A DNA stretch of 5,753 nucleotides from assembly GCA_021795795.1 (NCBI GenBank), contig JAJYPA010000521.1, forward strand, positions 1-5,753, read 5' to 3'. The notes beneath the pieces were generated by a model, which did no database searches, was not told where the DNA came from, and saw only the letters and a list, made by a program, of their open reading frames with translations. Origin of the DNA: Pseudomonadota bacterium. GTDB lineage: Bacteria; Pseudomonadota; Gammaproteobacteria; Halothiobacillales; Halothiobacillaceae. The position numbers were made by a program, and so were the translations under genes. The first letter of the stretch is position 1; each line of letters starts with the position of its first letter. Positions 1 to 5,749 of the stretch are shown in pieces.

Positions 1-1
1 A

Positions 2-610
2 GCCGGGGATGGCAAGAGCACCCTGGCCTTCCAGCTCGCATCGGCACTCGCCCAGGACGGCAAAAAAGTCCTCCTGATCGATGCCGACCTGCGCAATCCA
101 CACGCCCATCTGGCCTTCCACGTCACCCAGGAGCCGGGCTTGGCAGGTATCCTCGTCGGCCGTTCCACCTGGCAGGAATCCATGCACCATATCGCGGATA
201 TCGGCATTGATCTCATCACCGCTGGCAACACGCCCCCCAACCCCAGCGAGCATCTCGGCTCCGGTCGCCTGGAACAGGTTTTGGCGGATCTGCGCTCGGG
301 CTATGACTACATCTTTATCGACACGCCGCCCTTTCCCATGGTGGGTGACATCCTGACCATAGGGCCCCTTGCCGATCGTTTGCTGACCATCGCCAAGGTC
401 AACCATACTCCGCGCCGGGCCTACCAGGAACATCTGCAGGGCATTCTGGGACTGAATCGCCCCGTGGGCCTGATCGTCAACGGCATCCGGGTGCAGGGCA
501 GCTACGGTTATGGCTACGGCTACGGATACGGCGAAGGTGCCGACGGCAAGGGCCACACCTCGCCCAAGGGCTGGCAGCGTTACCTCCGATTATGGCGTAA
601 AAAACCGTGA
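2..610 (+). CDS. CpsD/Wzc-type polysaccharide tyrosine autokinase, C-terminal part (5' end outside window)
   Basis: Cytoplasmic kinase domain of a bacterial tyrosine (BY) kinase, which controls polymerisation and export of EPS through cycles of autophosphorylation. The frame is open from base 2. It shows a Walker A loop (AGDGKST) at the very start, a Walker A' strand (LLIDADLRNP) about 25 residues later, and a Walker B (YIFIDTPP) about 100 residues in, the order expected for this P-loop family. The C-terminus has the tyrosine cluster typical of BY kinases, here a YGYGYGYGYG run followed by a basic tail ending WRKKP. About 202 residues are visible. The membrane/Wzz domain, if fused as in Wzc, would lie upstream, so I cannot tell a Wzc-like fusion from a separate CpsD. 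The TGA stop overlaps the next gene, a CpsB-type phosphatase, its expected partner. A TTG or ATG inside the frame (e.g. 140) is not a real start, because Walker A lies upstream. Confidence 0.93.
   Translation, partial: AGDGKSTLAFQLASALAQDGKKVLLIDADLRNPHAHLAFHVTQEPGLAGILVGRSTWQESMHHIADIGIDLITAGNTPPNPSEHLGSGRLEQVLADLRSGYDYIFIDTPPFPMVGDILTIGPLADRLLTIAKVNHTPRRAYQEHLQGILGLNRPVGLIVNGIRVQGSYGYGYGYGYGEGADGKGHTSPKGWQRYLRLWRKKP
503..532 (+). repeat. Tyr-Gly codon repeat in the kinase tail
   Basis: Five consecutive TAY-GGN codon pairs encode alternating Tyr and Gly. They form the C-terminal tyrosine cluster, which in BY kinases is the site of trans-autophosphorylation. The codons differ at third positions (TAC/TAT, GGT/GGC/GGA), so this is not a perfect 6-bp repeat. 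A 6-bp unit could still expand or contract in frame and change the number of phosphorylatable tyrosines. Confidence 0.8.
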
Positions 611-1368
611 TGGACCTGCTACGCCGGTTTCGTCCCCAGAATCTTGCGCCAGAGGTACCCGATGGCGAACGGCTCGCACCCGCATGGGATTTTCACTGCC
701 ATTTGCTCCCGGCGGTGGACGATGGCCTGCGCAGCCTGGAAGATACGCGCGCTGCCATCACGGGCATGCTGGCCCTAGGTTACCAGGGCGCGGTGCTCAC
801 GCCGCATATCTATCCGGGAGTTTATGACAATACCCCCGATCAGCTCCGTGATGCCTTCCAGGCCTTGCGGCAGGAGATCGAAGGGAATTTTAGCCTGCAT
901 CTCGCCGCGGAGTATTTTGCAGATGAAGCGCTGCTCACGGCCATCGAGCGGGACGACATCCTTTATCTGGAACTGGGGACGCAAAAAATCGTGTTGGTGG
1001 AGTTCCCCACGCTGATGCCCAGCCCGGCGGGGATGGATGTGTTCCTGCAACTGCGCCGTGCCGGCTATCAGCCCGTGTTGGCGCATGTGGAGCGATACCG
1101 TTATGTGCAACTGGAACAGTCACTCTGGCTGCCGCGACTGGAACGCTCGGACGCCTGGCTGCAATGCGATATCGGCAGTCTGGTGGGGCAATACGGCCCG
1201 CATCCCCAGGCATTCGCCCGCGCGTTGCTGGATCAGGAACTGCCCATGCTCTGGGGCACGGATTTGCACCGCGTAGCGCAACTGGAACGCTACGTGGCGC
1301 CCGGTTTGACCGTGTTGGCGAAAAGCGGGCAACGGATCAACGCCGTGCTGGAGGAATGGCACGCATGA
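610..1368 (+). CDS. CpsB/YwqE-type protein-tyrosine phosphatase, PHP family
   Basis: Metal-dependent phosphatase that removes phosphate from the tyrosine tail of the cognate kinase. Counting from ATG 610 (252 residues, normal for the family) the PHP metal-site motifs are all present: H29 and H31 in HCHLLPAVDDG, TPHIYPG near residue 63, E101 in AAEYF, H159 in LAHVERY, and D218/H220 in WGTDLHR. The conserved CDIGSLVGQYG segment is also there. The start is either ATG 610, which shares one base with the kinase stop, or GTG 607, which gives a GTGA 4-base overlap; no good Shine-Dalgarno separates them. The overlap implies translational coupling to the kinase. PHP-type phosphatases are best known from Gram-positive capsule loci; many proteobacterial EPS loci use a low-molecular-weight phosphatase (Wzb) instead. 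No lesion is visible. Confidence 0.93.
   Translation: MDLLRRFRPQNLAPEVPDGERLAPAWDFHCHLLPAVDDGLRSLEDTRAAITGMLALGYQGAVLTPHIYPGVYDNTPDQLRDAFQALRQEIEGNFSLHLAAEYFADEALLTAIERDDILYLELGTQKIVLVEFPTLMPSPAGMDVFLQLRRAGYQPVLAHVERYRYVQLEQSLWLPRLERSDAWLQCDIGSLVGQYGPHPQAFARALLDQELPMLWGTDLHRVAQLERYVAPGLTVLAKSGQRINAVLEEWHA
1350..1355 (+). promoter_or_regulatory. Ribosome binding site for galE
   Basis: GGAGGA lies inside the end of the phosphatase gene, 9 nt before ATG 1365 and 12 nt before ATG 1368. The spacing favours ATG 1365, which gives an ATGA overlap with the phosphatase stop. Confidence 0.7.
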
Positions 1369-2372
1369 TGACCAGCCCGACAAAAGATACGGTGCTGGTG
1401 GTCGGCGGCGCCGGCTACATTGGCTCGCACATGGTCAAGATGCTGGTGCAGAGCGGACACGAGGTGCTCGTTCTGGATAACCTTTCTACCGGCTTCCGGG
1501 ATGCGGTGCGCTACGGACGCTTTATTGGGGGCGATTTGGCTGACCAGGCCCTGTTGGATCGGATATTTCGCGAAAACGATATCGCCGCCGTTCTGCACTT
1601 CGCCGCCCTCAGCCAAGTAGGCGAATCCATGCGCGAACCCGCCCGCTACCACCGCAACAACGTTGCTCTTACCCAAAACATTCTGGACACCATGCTCCGG
1701 CACGATGAGCGACGTTTCGTCTTCTCCTCCACCGCTGCCATCTTCGGCGAACCCGAAACCACCTCCATGGAGGAGCAACACCCCCAGCGCCCCATCAACC
1801 CCAATGGGCGCAGCAAGCGCATGGTGGAGGAGATGCTGGCGGATTACGACCGCAGCTATGATCTGCGCTCAGGGAGTTTGCGCTACTTCAATGCCGCAGG
1901 GGCCGACCCCGAGGGCGAAATAGGCGAGCGCCACGACCCCGAGAGTCACCTCATTCCCTTGGTACTCCAAGCCGCCAGCGGTCGACGAGATCACGTTGCC
2001 ATCTTCGGCAATGATTATCCCACCCCGGACGGTACCTGCATCCGCGACTACATCTACATCTACGTCTGGGATCTGTGCAGCGCACATTTGCTGGCTTTGG
2101 AGCAACTGCTGGCCGATGGCAAAAGTAACACCTTCAATATGGGTAACGGTACAGGCTTTTCCGTGCAGAAAGTCATCGACACCGCCCGGAGCGTCACTGG
2201 TCAGCCCATCCCTGTGCAGACCCAGGAACGCCGTCCTGGTGACCCCGCTGTGCTAGTGGCAGACAGCCAAAAGGCACGGCGCAAACTTGGGAGTTAGCCG
2301 CGCGTCCAGGAACTGGAGACCATCCTTACCCATGCCTGGGCATGGGAGCGGAAGAAGGGGGAGGTATGGTGA
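1365..2372 (+). pseudogene. galE: UDP-glucose 4-epimerase, degraded (catalytic Tyr lost, insertion, premature stop)
   Basis: Extended short-chain dehydrogenase/reductase that interconverts UDP-glucose and UDP-galactose using bound NAD. Family features from ATG 1365: NAD loop GGAGYIG at residues 14-20, LDNLSTG, HFAALSQVGES, FSSTAAIFGE with T123 at the catalytic Ser/Thr position, LRYFNAAGADP, and IPLVLQAA. Three lesions are visible. The YxxxK pair reads NPNGRSK, with Asn147 where the catalytic Tyr belongs (K151 is kept). The usual RDYIHVxDL segment reads RDYIYIYVWDL, two residues longer, from a tandem TACATC at 2049-2063, with Tyr in the His position. The frame stops at TAG 2295-2297 after LGS, yet 24 further in-frame codons up to TGA 2370 still read as a GalE C-terminus (ELETILTHAWAWERKKG). 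A 310-residue product could be made, but I expect it to be inactive. The ATGA overlap couples it to the phosphatase gene. The open frame continues upstream to about 1164, but that part lies inside the phosphatase gene in another frame and is not GalE. Confidence 0.88.
2049..2063 (+). repeat. Tandem 6-bp duplication in galE
   Basis: TACATC occurs twice, followed by a third TAC. It inserts two residues (Tyr-Ile) into the conserved RDYIHVxDL segment of GalE without breaking the frame. Replication slippage is the likely cause. Confidence 0.75.
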
Positions 2373-2400
2373 TAGCCATGGGCATCCAGAGTAAAACAAC

Positions 2401-2789
2401 ATGAAAATCACAGTGATAGGAACAGGTTAGTGGGTTTGGAGACGGGCGCCTGTCTAGCCCAGGTGGGTAATCATGTGTTTTGCATTGATGTGGATGGCGA
2501 CAAGGCGGCCAAGCTGCGCCAGGGCAACATCCCCATTCACGAACAGGATCTGCTCGCCGCAGTCTGGGAGGGCATCGCCGGTGACCGACTGTACTTCAGC
2601 ACTGATATCGCTGCCTGTGTGGAACACGGCGAATTTCTCTTTATTGCCGTGGGCACGCCTCCTGACGAAGGCGTCTCCGCCGACCTGCGGCATGTGCTGA
2701 TGGTGGCAGAAGCCGTGGGGCGGCATTTGCACCGTCCGGCCATTGCCATCAACAAATCCACCATCTCCGTGGGCAGAGATCGTGTTTGA
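2401..2789 (+). pseudogene. ugd: UDP-glucose 6-dehydrogenase remnant, N-terminal third with frameshift
   Basis: A full enzyme (about 440 residues) oxidises UDP-glucose to UDP-glucuronate. The reading begins ATG 2401 as MKITVIGTG and then hits TAG 2428. In the next frame it continues as VGLETGACLAQ, so one base is missing from the codon for the Tyr of the GTGYVG Rossmann motif. It then reads well as family sequence: VFCIDVD, GNIPIHEQDL, FSTDIAA, FIAVGTPPDEG, SADL, INKSTISVG, and stops at TGA 2787 after about 129 residues. The rest of the NAD domain, the central dimer helix and the UDP-binding domain with the catalytic Cys are all absent. The sequence next door is a phosphatase fragment, so a deletion or rearrangement joined the two. 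The Shine-Dalgarno before 2401 is poor. GTG 2430 could start a short product lacking the dinucleotide loop, which I do not expect to function. Confidence 0.88.
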
Positions 2790-2813
2790 TCATTCGGTTG
2801 TTGGTATTTACCG

Positions 2814-3125
2814 GGATATCAACTGGTGATCGCCTATGTGGAGCGCTATCGTTACGTTCAGCTGGAACCCACCGCCTGGCTGGAGGAAATACAGAACACA
2901 GGTGCCAGGTTGCAGTGCGATATCGGGAGTCTGTCCGGACAGTATGGGACTCAGCCGCAGGCCTTCGCACGCGGGTTACTGGACCGCGCACTGCCCACAT
3001 TCTGGGGCACGGATTTGCATCGAACGACGCAATTGGCACGCTATTTCGTGCCGGGATTAGCGAAATTGCGACAGCACGGCACGCCGGTGAACGCCATCCT
3101 TGCTGGACTTCACACGGATGGCTAG
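2814..3125 (+). pseudogene. Second CpsB-type phosphatase, C-terminal fragment
   Basis: The frame from about 2814 (GYQLVIAYVERYRYVQLE) to TAG 3123 matches the last ~100 residues of the phosphatase at 610-1368. By my manual alignment about 60 of 100 residues are identical, including LQCDIGSL, GQYG, PQAFAR and WGTDLHR. The N-terminal ~150 residues, with the HxH metal site, are missing. The retained LAHVERY motif reads IAYVERY, so a metal-ligand His is also lost (TAT 2835-2837). The identity is too low for a recent tandem copy of the upstream gene; it is a remnant of a second, diverged cpsB that was joined to the ugd remnant somewhere in 2787-2813. GTG 2826 could start a ~99-residue peptide, but it cannot be an active phosphatase. 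Its end overlaps the flippase start by 8 bases. Confidence 0.85.
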
Positions 3126-4440
3126 CCTGTCTGACCGCTGGTCTTCCCTATGGTCCCCGAAGACCGGATTTGGGGCCATCATCAATGGCCTTTTTACCAC
3201 CATTTTAGTTACGGGTGTAGGGCTTGTTACCGGCATGATTACTGCGCGCACCTTGGGTCCAGGAGGGCGTGGCGAACTCACTGCCATTATTATGTGGCCG
3301 GGTTTTCTGGCGTATATGTTTACTTTTGGGCTGCCAAGTTCTTTGCTATATACCCTCAAGCGTACGCCGGAGCGTGAATCCGAACTAGTGGGGGCGGCGC
3401 TAGTAATGGGCCTCACCGGGAGTGGCGTCGCGGTGTTGGCCGGGGTATTCGGCATACCATTCTGGCTGCATAGCTATTCTGATGTGGTTATCCATGAGGC
3501 CCAATGGTTGATGGTGCTTGCACCGGAGGGACTGATGTCGCTGCTGTTAATGTCCAATCTGCAAGCTCGGTCTGCGTTTGGCCATTTTAACCGTCTGCGA
3601 TTTCTGCAACCGATAATCACGCTGGTTGTGTTGCTCATATTACTTGCTGGTCAATGGCTTAATCCCTACACTGCTGCACTGGCCTATTTACTTGCGGTGT
3701 TGCCAAGCTTTTTTTGGCAACTGGAGTGGGTTAGAAAGACTATAAAACCCCGTCTGAATGAGCTTCGCACTTCAAGCCGCATACTGATCAGTTATGGATT
3801 GCGGGCTTGGGGTACGGATCTGTTGGGGTCATTGGGTAATCAAGTGGACCGGGTGCTCGTCGTGGCCTTGCTTTCGCCAAGTGATATGGGCTTGTATATC
3901 GTAGCTCAGGGCGTTGCGCGTCTCATAAACATTATCCCTAATTCCGTAACGCCTGTTTTGATGCCAAAAGCAGCAGAGCGCTCGCTGGATGGCGTTATTA
4001 AGCTTGCGGGTCATGCAGCCCGCGTCGCGTTGATCTCCATGGTTCTGTTCAGTATGCCACTCTTGCTTTTCGCTTCGCACCTCATAGAGTGGGTTTATGG
4101 CACAGAATTTGTTGCAGCTACCTACGTTTTCCAACTCTTGGTGGTTGAGTCGGTACTGAGCGGTGTGGTATCGATCCTGGCACAAAGTTTTTTGGCTATG
4201 GGCCGCCCTGGAATATTGACGATTGTGGAGGGCTGCGGACTTGCGGCAACGGTGTTGCTGCTGGCCTTTTTGGTTCCCCGCTTGGGGCTTATAGGCGCTG
4301 GCATCGCACTGCTGTGTTCCATGCTGATTCGACTAACATTTATAGTTGCCAGCTTTCCTCTGGTGCTCAAAAAATCGCCGCCAAGTTTGTGGCCACGATG
4401 GGAGGACGTCCTTTCCTTCTGGATTCAAATACGAAGATAG
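3118..4440 (+). CDS. Wzx-like polysaccharide flippase (MOP superfamily)
   Basis: Integral inner-membrane protein of about 440 residues, the usual size for oligosaccharide flippases, which move undecaprenyl-linked repeat units to the periplasm. A hydrophobic first helix (about residues 19-42) is followed by ARTLGPGGRGELTAI, a typical MOP-family loop. Many further hydrophobic segments follow (for example FLAYMFTFGLPSSLL, ITLVVLLILLAG, AALAYLLAVLPSFFW, VALISMVLFSMPLLLF, ATVLLLAFLVPRLGLIGAGI), consistent with 12 or so helices. SLGNQVDRVLVVALLSPSDMGLY in the middle is characteristic of the polysaccharide-transporter branch. I chose ATG 3118; TTG 3100 would add six residues. No strong Shine-Dalgarno is present, so translation may couple to the overlapping phosphatase fragment. 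Third positions are visibly more AT-rich than in the kinase/phosphatase/galE genes, which suggests a different origin. No lesion seen. The transported sugar cannot be inferred. Confidence 0.88.
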   Translation: MASLSDRWSSLWSPKTGFGAIINGLFTTILVTGVGLVTGMITARTLGPGGRGELTAIIMWPGFLAYMFTFGLPSSLLYTLKRTPERESELVGAALVMGLTGSGVAVLAGVFGIPFWLHSYSDVVIHEAQWLMVLAPEGLMSLLLMSNLQARSAFGHFNRLRFLQPIITLVVLLILLAGQWLNPYTAALAYLLAVLPSFFWQLEWVRKTIKPRLNELRTSSRILISYGLRAWGTDLLGSLGNQVDRVLVVALLSPSDMGLYIVAQGVARLINIIPNSVTPVLMPKAAERSLDGVIKLAGHAARVALISMVLFSMPLLLFASHLIEWVYGTEFVAATYVFQLLVVESVLSGVVSILAQSFLAMGRPGILTIVEGCGLAATVLLLAFLVPRLGLIGAGIALLCSMLIRLTFIVASFPLVLKKSPPSLWPRWEDVLSFWIQIRR

Positions 4441-4502
4441 TGACTATGATAAGTCTTGAGATAGCTGATGCTCGGGGTTCATGATTCAATATGCGGAGCG
4501 TT

Positions 4503-4766
4503 ATGATTCATCTCGTTTTGCCGGATGTGCAGGGTGGCGTCTATGATTTCGTACGCACCTTGCAGGTGGGAATCGGGTCTAACATCGTAAGCCTAGTACC
4601 TCTTTCAGTGGATAATGTTAGGTCATGGAAGATTTCTGCTGGTAACTCGGTGTTGTTGCAAATGAGAGGTTACGGATTTGGCAAGCCGTTTGGCAGAAAT
4701 GTCGGGCTTGTAGATAACGAATCGGGAGGGGCATGCAGTATGGCTACGCCGGTATGCGGGGAATAA
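4503..4766 (+). pseudogene. Glycosyltransferase (GT4-like) N-terminal fragment
   Basis: The reading starts MIHLVLPDVQGGVYDFVRTL and continues through LVPLSVDN and GNSVLLQMRGYGFGK. This resembles the donor-independent N-terminal Rossmann half of GT4-type (group 1) glycosyltransferases, whose G-G-V motif follows the first strand. After about GYGFGK (near 4690) the family character ends; the remaining ~25 codons to TAA 4764-4766 (RNVGLVDNESGG and onward) look like chance frame into foreign sequence. The normal protein would be 350-400 residues, so the nucleotide-sugar binding half is gone. ATG 4503 is preferred over in-frame ATG 4491 because GGAG lies 4 nt before it and the hydrophobic first strand begins there. 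The break lies just upstream of the intron debris, so mobile-element activity is the likely cause. The family assignment is by eye from a short stretch. Confidence 0.68.
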
Positions 4767-4781
4767 CCCGCATGCGGTTTT
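4749..4781 (+). terminator. Strong hairpin with short T run, possible terminator and intron target
   Basis: CCGGTATGCGGG (4749-4760) pairs with CCCGCATGCGG (4767-4777), giving 11 base pairs with one bulged G and one G-T pair. The loop is GAATAA, followed by TTTTA. It has the form of a Rho-independent terminator, though the T run is short. It sits 5 bp before the apparent intron 5' end at 4786; group IIC introns are known to insert directly after such hairpins. It lacks the 2-nt bulge and the AGC triad of an intron domain V. Confidence 0.6.
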
Positions 4782-4785
4782 ATCG

Positions 4786-5012
4786 GTGTGTTCCAACGTG
4801 GGCGAACCTCAATCGCTGCTTGCTACCCGAAAGAGCCGTCTCGTGATGTTCGGTAGCGCAGGGCTACGGACTGTTACAAACCGCTCCGCTGGTAAGAACC
4901 TATTCCAATGGGCCAAGCGGCAGTCGGTCGAGATCAATGACATTGGATCACCTGTTACATGTATGAACGTCCCCGGTTTTGCAAGACGCCGTAGATGTTG
5001 GTTTGGTTCGAC
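4786..5012 (+). mobile_element. Group II intron 5' RNA segment (part of domain I)
   Basis: The stretch begins GTGTG, fitting the group II 5' consensus GUGYG, and has no plausible coding frame. It is rich in local pairings that suit structured RNA: GCTACCCGAA (4822-4831) with TTCGGTAGC (4849-4857), TCCAATG (4904-4910) with CATTGGA (4941-4947), and CCGCTGG (4886-4892) with CCAAGCGG (4913-4920); the last two cross, as in a pseudoknot or alternative fold. It lies upstream of an intron-type reverse transcriptase on the same strand. It is interrupted near 5012, where sequence of the opposite orientation starts, so the rest of domain I through the ORF start is absent. Assignment rests on the 5' motif, pairings and context; I cannot run a covariance search. 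Confidence 0.55.
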
Positions 5013-5136
5013 ATCGCGGTAGGGATACGCATTACTGGGCACCCCCCGCACAGATCCCGGCGGGCGCAATTCACGCACAGGGCTCCCACCCTGGGTGTTT
5101 AGCGGCGAACCTCTGGTCGGGCCACGGATGAAGGAT
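5013..5136 (-). mobile_element. Inverted group II intron 3' tail: end of maturase, domain V and domain VI
   Basis: Read on the minus strand from 5136, the sequence encodes ILHPWPDQRFAAKHPGWEPC-A and stops at TGA (5073-5071), the C-terminal end of an intron-encoded protein. The stop lies inside a domain V-like hairpin from 5085 to 5053 (33 nt): GAGC pairs with GATC at its base, there is a GC bulge on the 3' side and a GAAT loop, with two mispairs. A 40-nt segment to 5013 follows with a GGG/CCC stem around CAGTAATG and CTACC, as in domain VI, ending in AT (AY is the intron 3' consensus). On the plus strand this appears as the stretch beginning ATCGCGGTAGGG. Everything upstream of this tail in its own orientation is missing: at 5136-5141 it abuts a plus-strand reverse transcriptase fragment. 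It differs from the plus-strand tail at 13 of 70 positions, so it is a different intron copy. Confidence 0.72.
5067..5136. repeat. Left arm of 70-bp imperfect inverted repeat
   Basis: The reverse complement of this arm matches 5684-5753 at 57 of 70 positions, without gaps, counted by eye; the 34 bases at the domain V end match at 31. Both arms encode the last ~22 residues of an intron maturase and the first half of domain V, in opposite orientation. The repeat probably continues beyond the window, since the left arm's element goes on to 5013. Confidence 0.9.
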
Positions 5137-5140
5137 TTGT

Positions 5141-5749
5141 ATCGTAGTGTGCTACGCAGATGATGTGGTGGCAGGCTTTGAAAGAGCCGACGACGCCCAG
5201 CGATTCTTGGTGGCATTGCGGGGGCGGCTGGAAAAGTTCTCGCTGACGCTCCACCCGGACAAGACGCGCCTGATCGAGTTTGGCCGCTTTGCAGCGGTCG
5301 ACCGAAAGAAATGCGGGTTGGGAAAGCCGGAGACCTTCAACTTTCTGGGGTTCACGCATATCTGCGGATGTGGACGTGAGGGCAAGTTTCAGCTCAAACG
5401 GAAAACGTGCCGGGATCGGATGCGGGCCAAGTTACAGGAGGTTAAGGCGGAGCTGCGAAGGAGGATGCACCAGCCGATTCCACAGCAGGGGTAATGGCTA
5501 CGACAAGTGATAAAAGGATTTTTCGCCTACCACGCAGTCCCGACCAACTCAGGAAGCATCAGTGCATTTCGCTATCATATAATCAATCTCAGGCGTCGTA
5601 CTCTACGGCGACGGAGCCAACGGGATCAGACCCGCTGGGAGCGGATCACGCAGATAGCCAACGATTGGTTGCCAAAGCCTCTCATCCATCACCCTTGGCC
5701 AGACGCTCGGTTTGCCGCCAAACACCCAAGGTGGGAGCCCGGTGCGTGA
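5141..5749 (+). pseudogene. Group II intron reverse transcriptase/maturase, C-terminal half with internal stop
   Basis: Intron-encoded protein that normally reverse transcribes the intron and aids its splicing. The fragment opens just before the active-site motif YADD (5153-5164), then shows SLTLHPDKTRLIEFGRFA, KPETFNFLGFTH, the maturase/thumb region (KAELRRRMHQPIPQQG), and after the stop WLRQVIKGFFAYHAVPTN, LRRRTLRRRSQRDQ, WLPKPLIHHPWPD and KHPRWEP. About 203 codons remain of roughly 420; the palm and finger motifs RT0-RT4 are missing. TAA 5492-5494 interrupts the same frame at a place where the family usually has Lys or Arg (PIPxQG[K/R]WL), consistent with a one-base AAA to TAA change. The reading frame continues unshifted beyond it and ends at TGA 5747-5749 inside domain V. 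It cannot yield a working reverse transcriptase. The LIEFGRFA and FLGFTH wording resembles class C bacterial introns, a class I infer only weakly. Confidence 0.88.

Noticed and set aside
775..1110. Minus-strand frames opposite the phosphatase and galE (775-1110, 1290-1781 and similar)
   Set aside because: They are shadows of high-GC coding sequence, with no recognisable motif, ribosome site or conserved context.
1164..1364. Upstream extension of the galE frame (open from about 1164)
   Set aside because: It lies within the conserved phosphatase gene in another frame, has no epimerase similarity, and a good Shine-Dalgarno sits before ATG 1365.
2786..3208. 140-codon plus-strand frame across the cpsB fragment
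   Set aside because: It overlaps the clearly homologous CpsB frame and the flippase start, and its translation is Arg/Gly-rich with no family signature.
4441..4502. Promoter between the flippase and the glycosyltransferase fragment
   Set aside because: I see no convincing -35/-10 pair in these 62 bases. The genes are close enough to be co-transcribed.
4749..4781. Hairpin read as a group II intron domain V
   Set aside because: The AUGCGGG/CCCGCAU stem resembles one, but the 2-nt bulge, a GAGC start with matching 3' strand, and a GNRA-like tetraloop are missing; the loop has six bases. A terminator-like hairpin fits better.
4809..5216. 135-codon minus-strand frame across the intron debris
   Set aside because: It reads through domain V, domain VI and the plus-strand intron RNA, and is out of frame with the maturase tail on that strand. 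It shows no protein-family motif.
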